A stretch of 64,000 bases of DNA, taken from contig JADNRX010000228.1 of the NCBI GenBank assembly GCA_015501595.1, forward strand, positions 24,982 through 88,981, read 5' to 3'. The stretch is from Hymenopellis radicata (taxonomy: Eukaryota; Basidiomycota; Agaricomycetes; Agaricales; Physalacriaceae). The translations under genes were made by a program, and so were the position numbers. Below the pieces are notes generated by a model. It did not search any database and was not told the origin of the DNA. It worked only from the letters and a program-made list of their open reading frames with translations. Shown here in pieces: positions 1 through 11,000 of this stretch; positions within the stretch are counted from its first letter, which is position 1; each line of letters begins with the position of its first letter.

Positions 1-1257
1 GAAACTTTTCGTAGAGGCTGGCGCGGCAGCAATGTACGTTTGCGCATCCTCGTGGAAGGAAAAATCACTGACTAGTGACGGACAGTCACCTCGACGACCA
101 AGTTCCGGGTCCAACCATCTTCGAGTCACCACAAAACCAACTCTAACATCTCCCTACACAGGCACCAAGAAGACTGGGGCCAAAACCGCCGGTCGCGTCC
201 TAGTCCCAGTGAGCGAACTCGTCAACAGACTCCTCGCGCTCAAATTCCAATTCGACATTATGGGTAAGCTCCTCGCATCCTTCCCTACACGCACCATCAC
301 AACGACCACCCAGGCTCCGAATGCCTCATCATCCAGCGCACCGACGCCGAAACCGCCGGCTACATCACCTCCACCATCGACCCGCGCGACCGACCCTACA
401 TCCTCGGCAGCACCAACCCCACGCTCTCCGACTCCCTCGTCGCAGCCATCGCCGACGCCGCCACAGCGCCCAATGCTACCAACGCGTCCTGTGGGAACGC
501 CGAAGACGCTTGGGTCGCCTCAGCATCCCTCCTCACCCTCGATGAAACAGTGCAAAAAGCCGCCACGCCCGAGCTCTACGCTCAGTATCTCGAGAAGAGC
601 AAAGACAAGACTGTCGCGCAGGCCTCGAGGATCGCAAAGGAGCTCGGGATCGACTTTTTCTGGGATTGCGAGGCGTCGCGTAGTAGAGAGGGGTGGTATA
701 GATACCGCGGGAACATCGATTCAGCCATTATGAGGAGTGTGGCGTGTGACAAGTATGCTGATGTTCTTTGGACTCGGTAAGTTCGATGTGATTGGGTAAT
801 GGGATATGACAATATTCATTGAATATTTCTAGAACTCCAGCCACGGTTGTGGCAGACCTAGAGAAGTATGCCACCGAGGTAAAGAAGCAGTGCGGACCCA
901 CCAAATGGCTTGGTTACAACCTCGCTATGGACGTTAAAGGCACCGGTACGCTCACGCTTGGATGTCTGTCATTCAACTAATGGTGGTGTAGACGAAGAAA
1001 TCAAGACCTTCACCGGCAAACTGGGCAAAATGGGCTACGTCTGGCAATTCCTGCCCCTCGCCGGTATGTCTGCGTTGGCAGTCGGCGTCGAGCGTGGCGC
1101 TCGTGCTATCCGGGACGAGGGAATCCTAGGCCTTATGAAAGAGGTATATGCCCCCGGGAAACAGGCCGATGTTTCTGTCCTCGGTGTCACCTGGAAGGGA
1201 GGCGATTTGAGTGACGCCACGGTTGCGGCCACGACGCTGCGCGCAAGTTTGAACTGA
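1..1257 (+). CDS. Isocitrate lyase / PEP mutase superfamily protein, 3' part (5' end outside window)
   Basis: Exons read as <1-33, 86-108, 162-263, 314-776, 833-945 and 992-1257, all with GT..AG introns of 46-56 bp. The spliced protein has the family's core: KLFVEAGAAAIHLDDQVPG, then GTKKTGAKTAGRVLVPVSE, LIIQRTDAETAGYITS, DPRDRPYILGSTNP, WDCEASRSREGWYRYRG, and a C-terminal YVWQFLPLAG. These match isocitrate or methylisocitrate lyases, which cleave (methyl)isocitrate to succinate plus glyoxylate or pyruvate. The oddity is the catalytic signature: the family has K-K-C-G-H, here it is K-K-T-G-A (166-180), so the catalytic Cys and the following His are absent. The fold is clear from the sequence. 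True lyase activity is doubtful, and another C-C lyase reaction or a non-catalytic paralogue is possible. The N-terminal third is missing because the window starts inside the gene. Confidence 0.85.
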
Positions 1258-1451
1258 AGTGCATTAATAGCAGTTAAGAAAGCATTACATGTAACCCTCA
1301 GAACGGGGTGAACAAGGAAGTAATTTAGGAGAAACGTATCTTGCAAATGTTCCGTAAATTCAAGCACCGTGAGTAGCAGGTATAAAAGACGAGGTATAGA
1401 AGACGATGTTCACTTAGATCATGTAATATGTTGCGGAGATGTTGGTTCAGT

Positions 1452-3307
1452 CTATTCAACTGCAGTCGCGGCTCCCGCTACTGCTTCAGCGACGGTGCCG
1501 GGACAGTTGAGCATTTCCCGAATAGATATCTGTCCAGTGTAGAACCAAGATACACAGGCCTGCCACTTCATCAGACCAGATTGAGTAACGTAAAGATGAG
1601 CGACATACGATCATAGCATAGAAGGAAACCATCGATATTCCTTCCGCCCAATTGGTCTTGGAGTCCGCTGTAACGTAGTTCACCACGAAGCACGCAGCAA
1701 TGGTTAACGCGACCTCAAAGATATCGAACAGAAGCGACAGAGGTTTATTCGTCCACCACGCCAACAAAACGATGAACGGCATCCAGAAGAGGATGAACTG
1801 AATGCTTAAATCAATGGCGCGCGCCTTCGCGACGGTCGAGGGCGGAGATGGTCGACCAAGATAATGACGCAGCAAGTAATGAAAGAAGAACACGATGGCG
1901 ATTGCGCCATCCGCAGAGAACGAGATGATGGGCAGTAAGATGAGTCCAAACCATTCTTCGTTAATCGAACCTTGCTGGCGCACGAACTCGACGCTGTCAA
2001 CAAGCTAAACGCGTGTGAGCGCAATGAGAATATTAATTAAAGAAGTACAAACCCATTCAGCAGTAGCCGCCATCAACGCAATCGTGACAACCAGCATACC
2101 AATGCAAACCCACTGACTGATCTCGGGGGTCGCATTCTCCAGCTCGTTCTCCTCATGCTTCACGCCGCTTGGCGCCATGGGATGCACCTTCAATGCGTTG
2201 CCATCTCCGGGAGGATTATGAAGGAAGATTCGAGAGCAGATGTAGACAAAGAGGAGAATAATCGCGAGGCCACGACTCATCTGAAGGAACATTTCTCGGT
2301 TCTGGTCGTTGACGCTCGCATCGGCAGCCTCACCAACGCCTTGGATGGAAGCAAAGAACGCAGAGGGGAGCAGTAAGGATAGAACACCGATCGCAAGCAG
2401 TGTGTGATTGAGCTGCGTGAGATGCGGGTGCAAGTCTTGACTCTCGACGCGAGCACCGCCGGTAATGAATGAAGCGCCGGGGATTAAGAGAAGATGAAGT
2501 ACAACCACGCCTACAGTGCGTGTCAAATGTGTAGACGAAGGGTAAATACAATGCTTACCGATAATGGTAGATTGAAGCAACTTCAATTCACATTTGGTCA
2601 ACAGGATGATCGCAAGCGTCGCCTCGACCGCGCTAAAGTATTGATTAGATTTGTGAAGAAGGCGACAACGCAACATACTTGTTCAATGTTACGACAATGA
2701 GATCGCCCAAGTCCTTGCCAACGTAGTACATCATCTGTTCGCCACCATATTCGAATAGTCGGCTTAACGGAATAATAGCCAAGAAACACACTGAACTCAG
2801 TGATCAGTCACTACCGCGCGCTCGACCAAGCAACGCACAAGTAAAAGTCAAGCCGTACGGCCAGTCTGGCTCTTCTTCATGATGCTCAGCGCGGTGGTTC
2901 TCAAAATGGGCTATCCACGCCAAGGGAATAAACACAATGAACAGGTTAAGCCCTGTCGGTCATCATGAGCCCAGCTACCCAAGCAAAGGACAGTGGAACG
3001 CACAAGACGACAAAGCGATCGCTCTCAAACTCTGCATAGTGCCGACCTTTTTCTTTCCTTTCCTCATGAATCGGTCGCGAAAGTGAAGCAGACCCGCGCG
3101 GGTAGGCAGGCCATGGAAGTTGTGGAACCCATATATGTCCGAGTCAGACGAAGAGCTAGAGCTGGAACTGGAACTGGACGAGCTTGAAGACGACGACGAT
3201 GATGATGATGCAGTGTTCCTGCGCTGCAGCTCGATGCCAATGTCATGCTCCTCGTCGGGCGGGTGTCCGTTCGTCGTGCGCTGCCGAGCCTGGCCTAGTT
3301 CAGACAT
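1452..3307 (-). CDS. CAX-family cation/proton antiporter (VNX1-like vacuolar transporter)
   Basis: Seven exons on the minus strand: 3004-3307, 2839-2952, 2679-2790, 2559-2632, 2053-2510, 1609-2004 and 1452-1559. They join to a protein of about 521 residues. The core reads RLFEYGGEQMMYYVGKDLGD, then NNAVEATLAIILLTKCELKL, the typical first alpha repeat of CAX exchangers. Later come LLLIPGASFITGGARV, SRGLAIILLFVYICSRIFLH, and the second repeat around EEWFGLILLPIISFSADGA. Many hydrophobic segments are visible. The N-terminal tail is hydrophilic and holds a run of about 21 Ser followed by Asp (near 3145-3210). Family members exchange Ca2+ or monovalent cations for H+ across the vacuolar membrane; placement near VNX1 rather than VCX1 rests on the long insert and is an inference. 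The start at 3307 is the first in-frame Met; all splice sites keep the frame. Confidence 0.88.
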
Positions 3308-3590
3308 CGCCAGTTCCTACTTTCCTGGTGGGTGCTAAGAGGCTCGGCGCTCTCCTGACCGCGGCGGACGCTTACAGGTCGCTTCGCTGGCGAGCGGTGT
3401 GGAGAAAACGTTTTGATCCATTGGGGTTGCCATTGCCAAGCAAAGTCAAGGATTGAATTCATTGACAGTCATCGATCACGCGCTCTTCGCACTCTCTTAC
3501 AACTTTTCTGTGAACTTCATTGAGTGACTGTGCACGAATTAATGATATTCATCGTTGTATGTTCCAAACTACAAGACGAGAAGATCGAAT

Positions 3591-5934
3591 TCACTTCCCT
3601 ACGGTCACTTCTTCCTCTATAATCCTGTCAGTAACCTGAAACCCATTCCTTTCGTTGTTTTCGACTATTCCCCAACGCTCGTCAGTGGTACTCTGAAGAG
3701 GTATATCCCGCATCAATGACAGACTCAAAAATCCAGCGCCGCCTATGCATATTAAGATCACCCATAGGCGATGAAGGCTATCATGGAAAGCAGATCGAAC
3801 TTGGGACTGCAGTGGTTCTGGCATGGATGAAATACGTGGGATGAGAGCAAAAGATATATCGACGCCACTAGGCAGGCGCTAAGTAGTTCGGAGGGTAAAC
3901 GCCGACGGAGGCCGTCCTGGAGTACTGTACCACCAATAGCGATACCCCAAGCCTGGTGACATGAGAATCAGTTTCAGCAGGCGAGGCAAACGTGCGTCCG
4001 ATATACCTGTGAGAATTGCCGACTGAAAGTCAGAAGTCCCATTGCCGCCGCGTTGTCTTTTACTTGGAGAGGAGCTAGGACGGTAAACTGTTGGAGTCAT
4101 CGTTTCTTTTTCCTTGTCATATAGCTAGCGAGTGATACGCACCATAGTCGCGAAAAGAGCTCCGATTCCAACACCAAGGACTACTTCAAAAGCAGCTACG
4201 ATGCCAAGATGCATATCCTCTTTGATCGAGATGAAAAAACCTAGTCCAATCAACATGAAAGACCATGCGAAAAAGTTCTTCATAGAGGATATTCTTAACA
4301 GTACTGTGGAAGGTGCGAGAGCTAAAACTTACCACAGTGCGATACCTGCCGGTCTTAGTAACCACCGTTCCTTGTAATACGGCCGCTGGCGCTATCCCTC
4401 CAACTAGTGGGAGTGCATATAGCCCTGATTTAATGGGCCCAGCTCCGTGAACTGCTTGAAACCAAGTAGGTCTACAGGAATCATTCAGGGCTAGTCGAAC
4501 GCCACGATACACATACAAGTAATCTGACATACAAGTCAGAAAACGACGGCGAGTTAAAGTAGGGACGATACGTACACGCGACAGCGCTGAGTATTACGCC
4601 ATGTATAAAGGAGGCGAAGTATCTAAGTAGTATCGAAGGTCAAGATGAACCAGCGTCACATCAGAAACACGTACCCAGTGAAGCTGTCCTTGTTCAACAA
4701 GATAGACATCGGAATCTAGGTTGACGATAAGACGAGCATCATGCGTACATATGAATGCGCGAACCGTGGGGTTTGATGGGCATTTCGCCTGGTAAACAAA
4801 CGAAAGCAACAATCCAAAGATCCCAATAATCAATGGCACCAGGACGTTGTAAGAATCCCACGGATACCGAACGCCGCCCATGTCAGTGCAATAATACAAG
4901 AGGATGTCGAGGACATAAGAAACAAATTGCCGCTGAGGATGTTCAATCAGAGTCAGTGCTCGACATGAAAAGTAGAGCAACGATGACTTACAGCCAGTCT
5001 ATACCCTTGATCTGCGCAATAACATTGCTCTGGGGAGTCTTCAAGTTCAACAGGAAGGTAACTAGACCTATGGCAATCAAGCATAGTGGAAGGTTCATGT
5101 CTGTTTAACTTTTTTCACTTAAGGCAAAAAGAATGCATTTGAACAACATACAGAAGAACCAACGCCAAGAAGCCTTCTGAGTGAAGGCACCACCAACAAG
5201 CGGGGAGATACCCGACCCAAATGCATAAACCCTTCAACCACATTGATTAGACTGTTGATGAACAAGTCGTGAAACATAGGACTCACAAGGCAATGATTCC
5301 ATCATACATACCTCTCTCACTTAACGGCACGATGTCGGTTACGATTATGAACGCGAGTGTCTGTATCCCGCCTCCTCCGATGCCTTGAATGGCTAGAGAA
5401 GGCCTTCAGCACCATGGTACATGACGCAAAAACCGGATAACGTCAAATCACCTCTTCCGATTATCAGCACGACCATCGATTTTGCACTAGCAGATAGAGC
5501 CGAACCAGCTGCAAATATTGTAATCGCTGCCACCAAGACTGGGCGTCGGCCAAATACGTGCGCAAGATTCCCACTCAGAGGAAGACAAGCGGAGGAAGTC
5601 AGCGCATAAGCCGACCCGACCCATGTGAAGTCACCGCCGTTGAGGTCGCTGACAACTGTGGGGGCGATAGTCCCGATGCCGCCCTGTGAGAACCTGAGCT
5701 TCACAGATAGAAAATCTGTTGAGGAAAACAACGTACGATATCAAGCGACGTAAGAAAGAGCGATGCACACAGAGCGAGGAATATCAGCCAAAATCGAGTA
5801 CCTCCGAGAGAACAAGTCGGCGTTTGGGTTTGCCGAGGAGGATAAGTCACTGAATCTTCGACAACTGTCGTCTGAGAGCCGTGTTGAAATTCTTCTGAGC
5901 CCTTCGTAAAGTCTTTGCGCCGGTAGGGGTCCAT
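3591..5934 (-). CDS. MFS transporter, DHA14-type drug/metabolite exporter
   Basis: A multi-exon minus-strand gene of roughly 550 residues and about 14 transmembrane segments. After a hydrophilic N terminus comes a first membrane helix (RFWLIFLALCASLFLTSLDI). Then follow TIAPTVVSDLNGGDFTWVGS, LAHVFGRRPVLVAA (MFS motif A region), AIQGIGGGGIQTLAFIIVTD (antiporter motif C region), SPLVGGAFTQKASWRWFFYM, TWGGVRYPWDSY-like sequence, and a late IALGVGIGALFATM-like helix. The end is MPEPLQSQVRSAFHDSLHRL plus one helix. This is the fungal proton-driven exporter layout in the plasma membrane. An upstream Met at 5964 is also possible. One break is visible: near 3,875-3,885 the frame encoding RRRLPSELLSA must shift by one base to reach the frame encoding PSGVDISFALIP. 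No plausible intron explains it, so it is either a recent frameshift or a base error. Confidence 0.8.
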
Positions 5935-6352
5935 ACGGAGGAGAGATTGCGAACACCGTTGCAAAGGCTGCCCTATGTAATAGAACGAACCGGTCTGCTA
6001 GCTCCAATTCTGACCGTCAGACATCCCGACCAAGACTGTCATTTCGACGTTCGAGACGACCTTCCGCCGACAGAAAGCGTGCAGAGGAATCGCTAGCTCC
6101 CGATTCCAGCTCAACTCCCGAAGACTGCTGGACATCCCACTCGGCTTGAATCAGTACTGGCTACTAATAGGAAACGCCAAGAGTGCGGCTTCCGTGTAAG
6201 ACGTGGTTCGTCTTCGATGATAGGATCTGTATACCATATACTGCAACGATTGTTGCGAGGAATCGGATGATGATGGAGGAAGTGAAGGAACAGTAACTGA
6301 GTCGGACCGTTCGGTTACTCGGCCCGGGATCTTCCCTTCATCAACTCTCCAC
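5935..6352. other. Intergenic, divergent promoter side of the MFS gene
   Basis: No open frame with coding character. It lies immediately upstream of the MFS start and presumably holds its promoter. No recognisable element was seen. Confidence 0.4.
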
Positions 6353-6780
6353 CTACCTCTTCACAAAGTCGAAGCCCCACGAGACAAGTCCACGTATTAG
6401 ATTTCCCGGGACCTTTGTGAACGCGGCGAACATGAAAAGCCCTACCCAACACGCTGTTTGATAGTAAAAGTAGATTCCAGAATTCACATCGATGTTCGGC
6501 ACGTACAACAAAAACTTATTGACAGCCCTCGCCCCCTCAGAGAAGCAAGGACCCCACGGACGATGTACGAAATCAAAAAAAGGAGGTGGAATCCCTGCTG
6601 CGAAAGAGGAATTCCTTCTCAGCTCCAAAAAAAGACAACCGATAAAACCCCGGCCGAAGAGCACTGGAAGCGCGCAGTACTCACGTTGCGATTGACAAGT
6701 ACCGCGTTATCCTGATTTCCTTGAAGCCTGCCGGCTACTGACAGCATCCCAAAATATACAGCAACTCAATCTTCAGGACG
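6353..6780 (-). CDS. Possible gene fragment, unknown membrane protein
   Basis: Two minus-strand frames look partly coding. One (about 6,680-6,755) reads VYFGMLSVAGRLQGNQDNAV and ends at a good GTGAGT donor. The other (6,353-6,600) contains NKFLLYVPNIDVNSGIYFYY and a hydrophobic stretch before ending at TAG. A gene with a short intron between them can be drawn, but neither a start nor a full domain is visible, and I do not recognise the family. It could be a decayed remnant or a small real gene. Confidence 0.2.
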
Positions 6781-6965
6781 CGGTAACTCAAAACGTTGAG
6801 CTGACAGAGCATAAAGCGTCGAGCGCTGAACATTGATATGGTGGGAATCATGGAAGAAGTCTCTCGCAGAGCGCCCATAGCTATCCAGTCCATCGGAGCG
6901 TCCACCCATTCCCACTTTCGGGGCAATGCACAAGCACTTTGTGGCGGCGGCCTAGAGGCGTCCAA

Positions 6966-9900
6966 CGGAATGCGAATTCAAGCTCGTGCAAGACCCCAAA
7001 GCTTTCCTATAGATGCGAGACGGGTCCATCATGGAACGAAAGCGGCTGACATTGACAAAGAATTCATGTCGTTGGGCCAAGCGGACTTGGTATTCAATCT
7101 CGTACTCGCTTAGTCTGAGCCTGGCCTCCAGCGGTAAACGGGGGAAAGGGAATCAAGGGTTCAGAATAGACTCTAGTAAGTACTAGTAGCACCGAACGGT
7201 GGTACGCGTAAAGCCCGTATGGGACCGAAACGTCCGGGGGGATTCGGAAGGTAAATGTGAGAACGCGTGTCCGACTGCAGGTCGCACAGGGCCTTGGCAC
7301 GGCGTTCGAGATTGCGCGTTAAGGCGGATCTGAAGCTCGCACAAGTTTATTTTTCAGGGGTTTCTTGGCACGAACGATGCGCCACAGATCTTCCAAATAA
7401 GGAGTAGCTCATGTCTCTTTCTGCGAATACGGGCGGAGCTTCGAGAACCTGTGCGCACCAAAGACAAAACATGATCAGTTTGGACTATGAATCATGTCAC
7501 GAACCCACGAACTTGGTGAGGTGTGGCGCCTTTGCCTAAGGCCGTGCTACTGCTAAAGTTTGCTTTATTCGATTATTGTAAGCGCAACTATATGAAGATG
7601 GAAATCACTAACATGTCAACCGAGAAAACATTCGTGTCGAAATGATTCGGACTGTAAACAGTGTAATGAATCATCATATTACCTCTTGTAGATCACCCGA
7701 CAGACAGAGTCGTCGGGCGTAAGACTCGCAGTAATGCGCTCCAGTGTCTCAAAGAGCTCATGTGACAGTTGCCAAGGCGGTTAAGCGGTTCTGGGGTCCT
7801 CTCAAGACATAGAGACGTGAAAGTGACTCAGAACATTGAGGGAGCAAAGGAAATGAGAAATAAAGCAAGAACGAAACCAAGGACAAAGGGAGTTGACGTG
7901 AGACCACATCAGAAAGACCAAGTAGCACATGTTTTTCTATGACAATGAATAGATCGAGTTCAACGAGAGTGGGGTGCTTTCTTCAGAATGGAAGCCGTGA
8001 TGAACCAGAAAGAGACGGTATTGATGCGTGCATATGCTGAAGAGAATAGCGGAGAGTGGCGTGGCATCACAGATCTAAATCGAGCGTGGCCTAGGCGTCG
8101 AGACTCCATATCCAGGGTTTTAGTGCATCCAACGTCAAGGAATATTTTACGCTGTTCGGTATGTATGTGGTAACGGTTGTCGTGATACCCTTTGCGAGGT
8201 ACCATCCGGACCGCGCATTTATACCATCAGGATGCGAACAACGTGTGTGGACGGGGAACACCGAGAGGGCAGAGTAGATAAGAAAAAAACGAACTTTAAG
8301 TGACTGCCGCCGAGATGGATATGACGCGTTTGATGATACTGATCCGTGGGGTGTTGGGGTCTCTGACGGGCAGGGAGACGCGTACAATGTTACTGTATCA
8401 GCAATGTACGAATGCATGCCGGCAGGGCGAGGTTTGGGAAACGGATGTCTGCAAATCGAGTGGATGAGGTCTGGATGAGGGAGACAGTCAAATTTGGTCG
8501 GAATGTGGCATCAGCCGGGTTTCCGCGTAAACACGAACCAATGGTTACACTAAGGACGCCACTACACCGGAGCCTCTGCTTTGAGTTGGCTTTGAGACGG
8601 TGACACAGTACTGAATTCAGTGCTTATCAAGGGCACCGAGCTCGAGAATCCTCTTATCACGAGCAAGATGGAGGCCTTGAGGCGAGTTGATCAAAATGAG
8701 CTTCCAACCTGCTTCCAACCCAAGACGGTATCCTGCGACTTTGGTACTCTATTAATAATGCGGATCCGCTAGGGCGAACACGCACACGAAATACCAGGGA
8801 TAACACCTCCATTCGATGGTGGCGTTTACGCGTCGGAATCCATTGAGTTTGGCATGGAACCCGGTGTAGTGCTACACCCTTTGCCCACAAAGTACCCAGC
8901 AGCAAGAACACATGCAATCCCCTACACCCTACGCAGCGAAAGACTGGAGATGAAGGATAATCATAGCGATAAACTCGGAGTTGAAACTCTTCCCTTTGAT
9001 GATTCGGACGCGATGGGTCTGTGTGATTATGATTTACTTTCAAGGAAAAGATGAGCGATATGAGAGTGATATGAGCTTTGAGGTCCCAGGGGAGCTCGGG
9101 GTTAATGTTGTGGTTCGGGCTTGTTCGCGTACACTCAGAGACACAGAGGAAACAGTAAGATCCACCTTGGAGACGTGTCGTAAGGGGATGAACGTTGCAG
9201 ATGAAGACCGATGAACGTTCGAGGACCGCGGGAGGATATCTCTGACTATGAGAAAGCTGATTGAGCAATACAGTTGAGTGACGGGGAGGCCGGGTTAATG
9301 TATCCGTCATACCGAAAATATGTACGCGTCGATGCCGACTGCACAAGAATTGATGGTGAGCATCTCATCTAATTTACGACAGTAATCACGGCTTCGAGGT
9401 GTAACGTGTAACGTCCGCCCGGGATTAAAAATGCAATGCTGACGCTGCGCGCCGCAGAGGGATCCAGGACAAGACAAATCTGAAGCAAAGTTTGAGCAAA
9501 GTCGGCGGCGGGTGCGTCGTCCCTTCACTTCAAACACTTGGCTTGAGTGCAACTGGAGTGGGCGCGACAGGCCTTGACAACCAGGTCCCCGAATGGGTGC
9601 GTGGCCGGAGAAACTCGCAAAAAATTTAGAGTGGAACACAACAGTCACTGAAAATAAATTTCAGGTTCAGGGTTGAGGCGTTAATTTCCGATGTGGTGGG
9701 CTGTAGGTCCCTGGTAAGACTGAACTCGCACGTTCGTACTCTGTTCGGGGAAGAAAGGGAGTCAGCAGTAAGAACGCCTTTACGGGGGTTGCCGTAAACG
9801 GACTCGAAGAAAGCAAGGGAGCAGAGCAGAATAGGAAGCGTCGCCGAATCTAGATGCTCGGAGGCAGATCTCGATGGGTTGACCGGGGGACCCTTGACAC

Positions 9901-9985
9901 CCCTTCGTAACGCCAAGTCCGAGGTCATATATCATATATGCATCTCAACTTTCACTTGCTCATACCATCATCCTATTCTCCTTCC
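6966..9985. other. Gene-poor region (about 3 kb)
   Basis: No convincing gene. The longest frame is a 229-codon minus-strand ORF at 8,657-9,346. It has no recognisable domain, poor composition for a protein and no splice context, so I treat it as chance. No repeats longer than simple runs were seen. Confidence 0.45.
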
Positions 9986-11000
9986 ATGTCGCGGATTCGC
10001 TTTGCACCGCTGCCCGACCCTCACGTCCTCACCGTCCACGACGCCGACGACGATGACAACTATGATGATGAGCCTCTCGACACCGAGCCGTCCAAGAGTC
10101 CTAATCCAAAGCTGTTGTTCCCCTTCACCCTACCGGGAGCCAAGAAACCTTGCGACACGTCGTCTAGTGCATCCTCTTCAATGCACAGTCTGACGCCTAC
10201 CCAGAGCATAGACTCAACTACACCACCGGCGAGAAAGTCCCGCTTTCTCCGTATGTTTCGTTCAAAAGAAAAGGTGTGTCTTGCTTCTCACATCTGATTA
10301 GATTTATCGCTCACCTAGCTTCTAGGATACCTCACTATCGCGCTTCTCTTCCTTAAATTCCTTTGGGTCTACCGCGGCCTCCGACTCTCTATTCCGTGCG
10401 CAAAGCAACACGTCCAATCGTGGTAGCGTGCGCTCTACGAAATCCTCTAAACCCCAGCGGCCCTCGACATCTGATGGTCTGCTAGCGACGTTACACACGC
10501 AGCGTAAGCACCCCCAGCTCATGCTCAATGGGCGCGTCTATGGGGAGCGCAAGAACCCGTTTGAGTCTGCACCTGACACCGAACCCGATTTCGTAGAATG
10601 GGGGTACGGTGGCATGGGCAGCGTCAAGAACCAGCGCGAAGTTGGTGGCCGCATGTGGGGCAAGGTCCAGGGCAACACTGGTATGACCGGTGCCGATGAC
10701 GAAGATGATGGTGGCGGAATGGGCTGGGTCAAGCGTCGCAAGGAGGAGCGCGAGCGCAAGGCCAAGGAGGAGGCAGACAAGAAGGCTCAGGAGGCGGCCG
10801 AGTTGGAGGCTCAAAAGGAGCACGACACCCGCGCCATCACCGTGCCTCTTCACGACGACGAAAATGATGAAAATGACGAAGAAGACGACGACAGTCCCGC
10901 AGAGGACAGTCCTGACGACGAAGATGTTAGCACGACTGTGGAGCCTCGCAAAACTAGTCTAGGCGCAGGCGTAGAGAAAGTTTCACGACATAAGACTTAA
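9986..11000 (+). CDS. Acidic, low-complexity hypothetical protein
   Basis: Two exons, 9,986-10,273 and 10,326-11,000, encode about 320 residues. The start MSRIRFAPLPDP is the most likely Met; an in-frame Met 16 codons upstream is less likely. The N-terminal half is Ser/Thr/Pro-rich with a basic KSRFLRMFRSKEK patch. The middle has a conserved-looking core, RKHPQLMLNGRVYG, then PDFVEWGYGGMGSVKN, GRMWGKVQ and GMGWVKRRKEERERKAKEEA, which should form a charged helix. The C terminus is Asp/Glu-rich. The pattern suggests a nuclear or cytosolic regulatory protein. I know no named family and assign no function. It stands alone between gene-poor stretches. Confidence 0.75.

Noticed and set aside
8657..9346. 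229-codon minus-strand open frame
   Set aside because: No domain, no splice context and an odd residue mix (Arg/Ser/His-rich); it lies in a gene-poor stretch and is likely chance.
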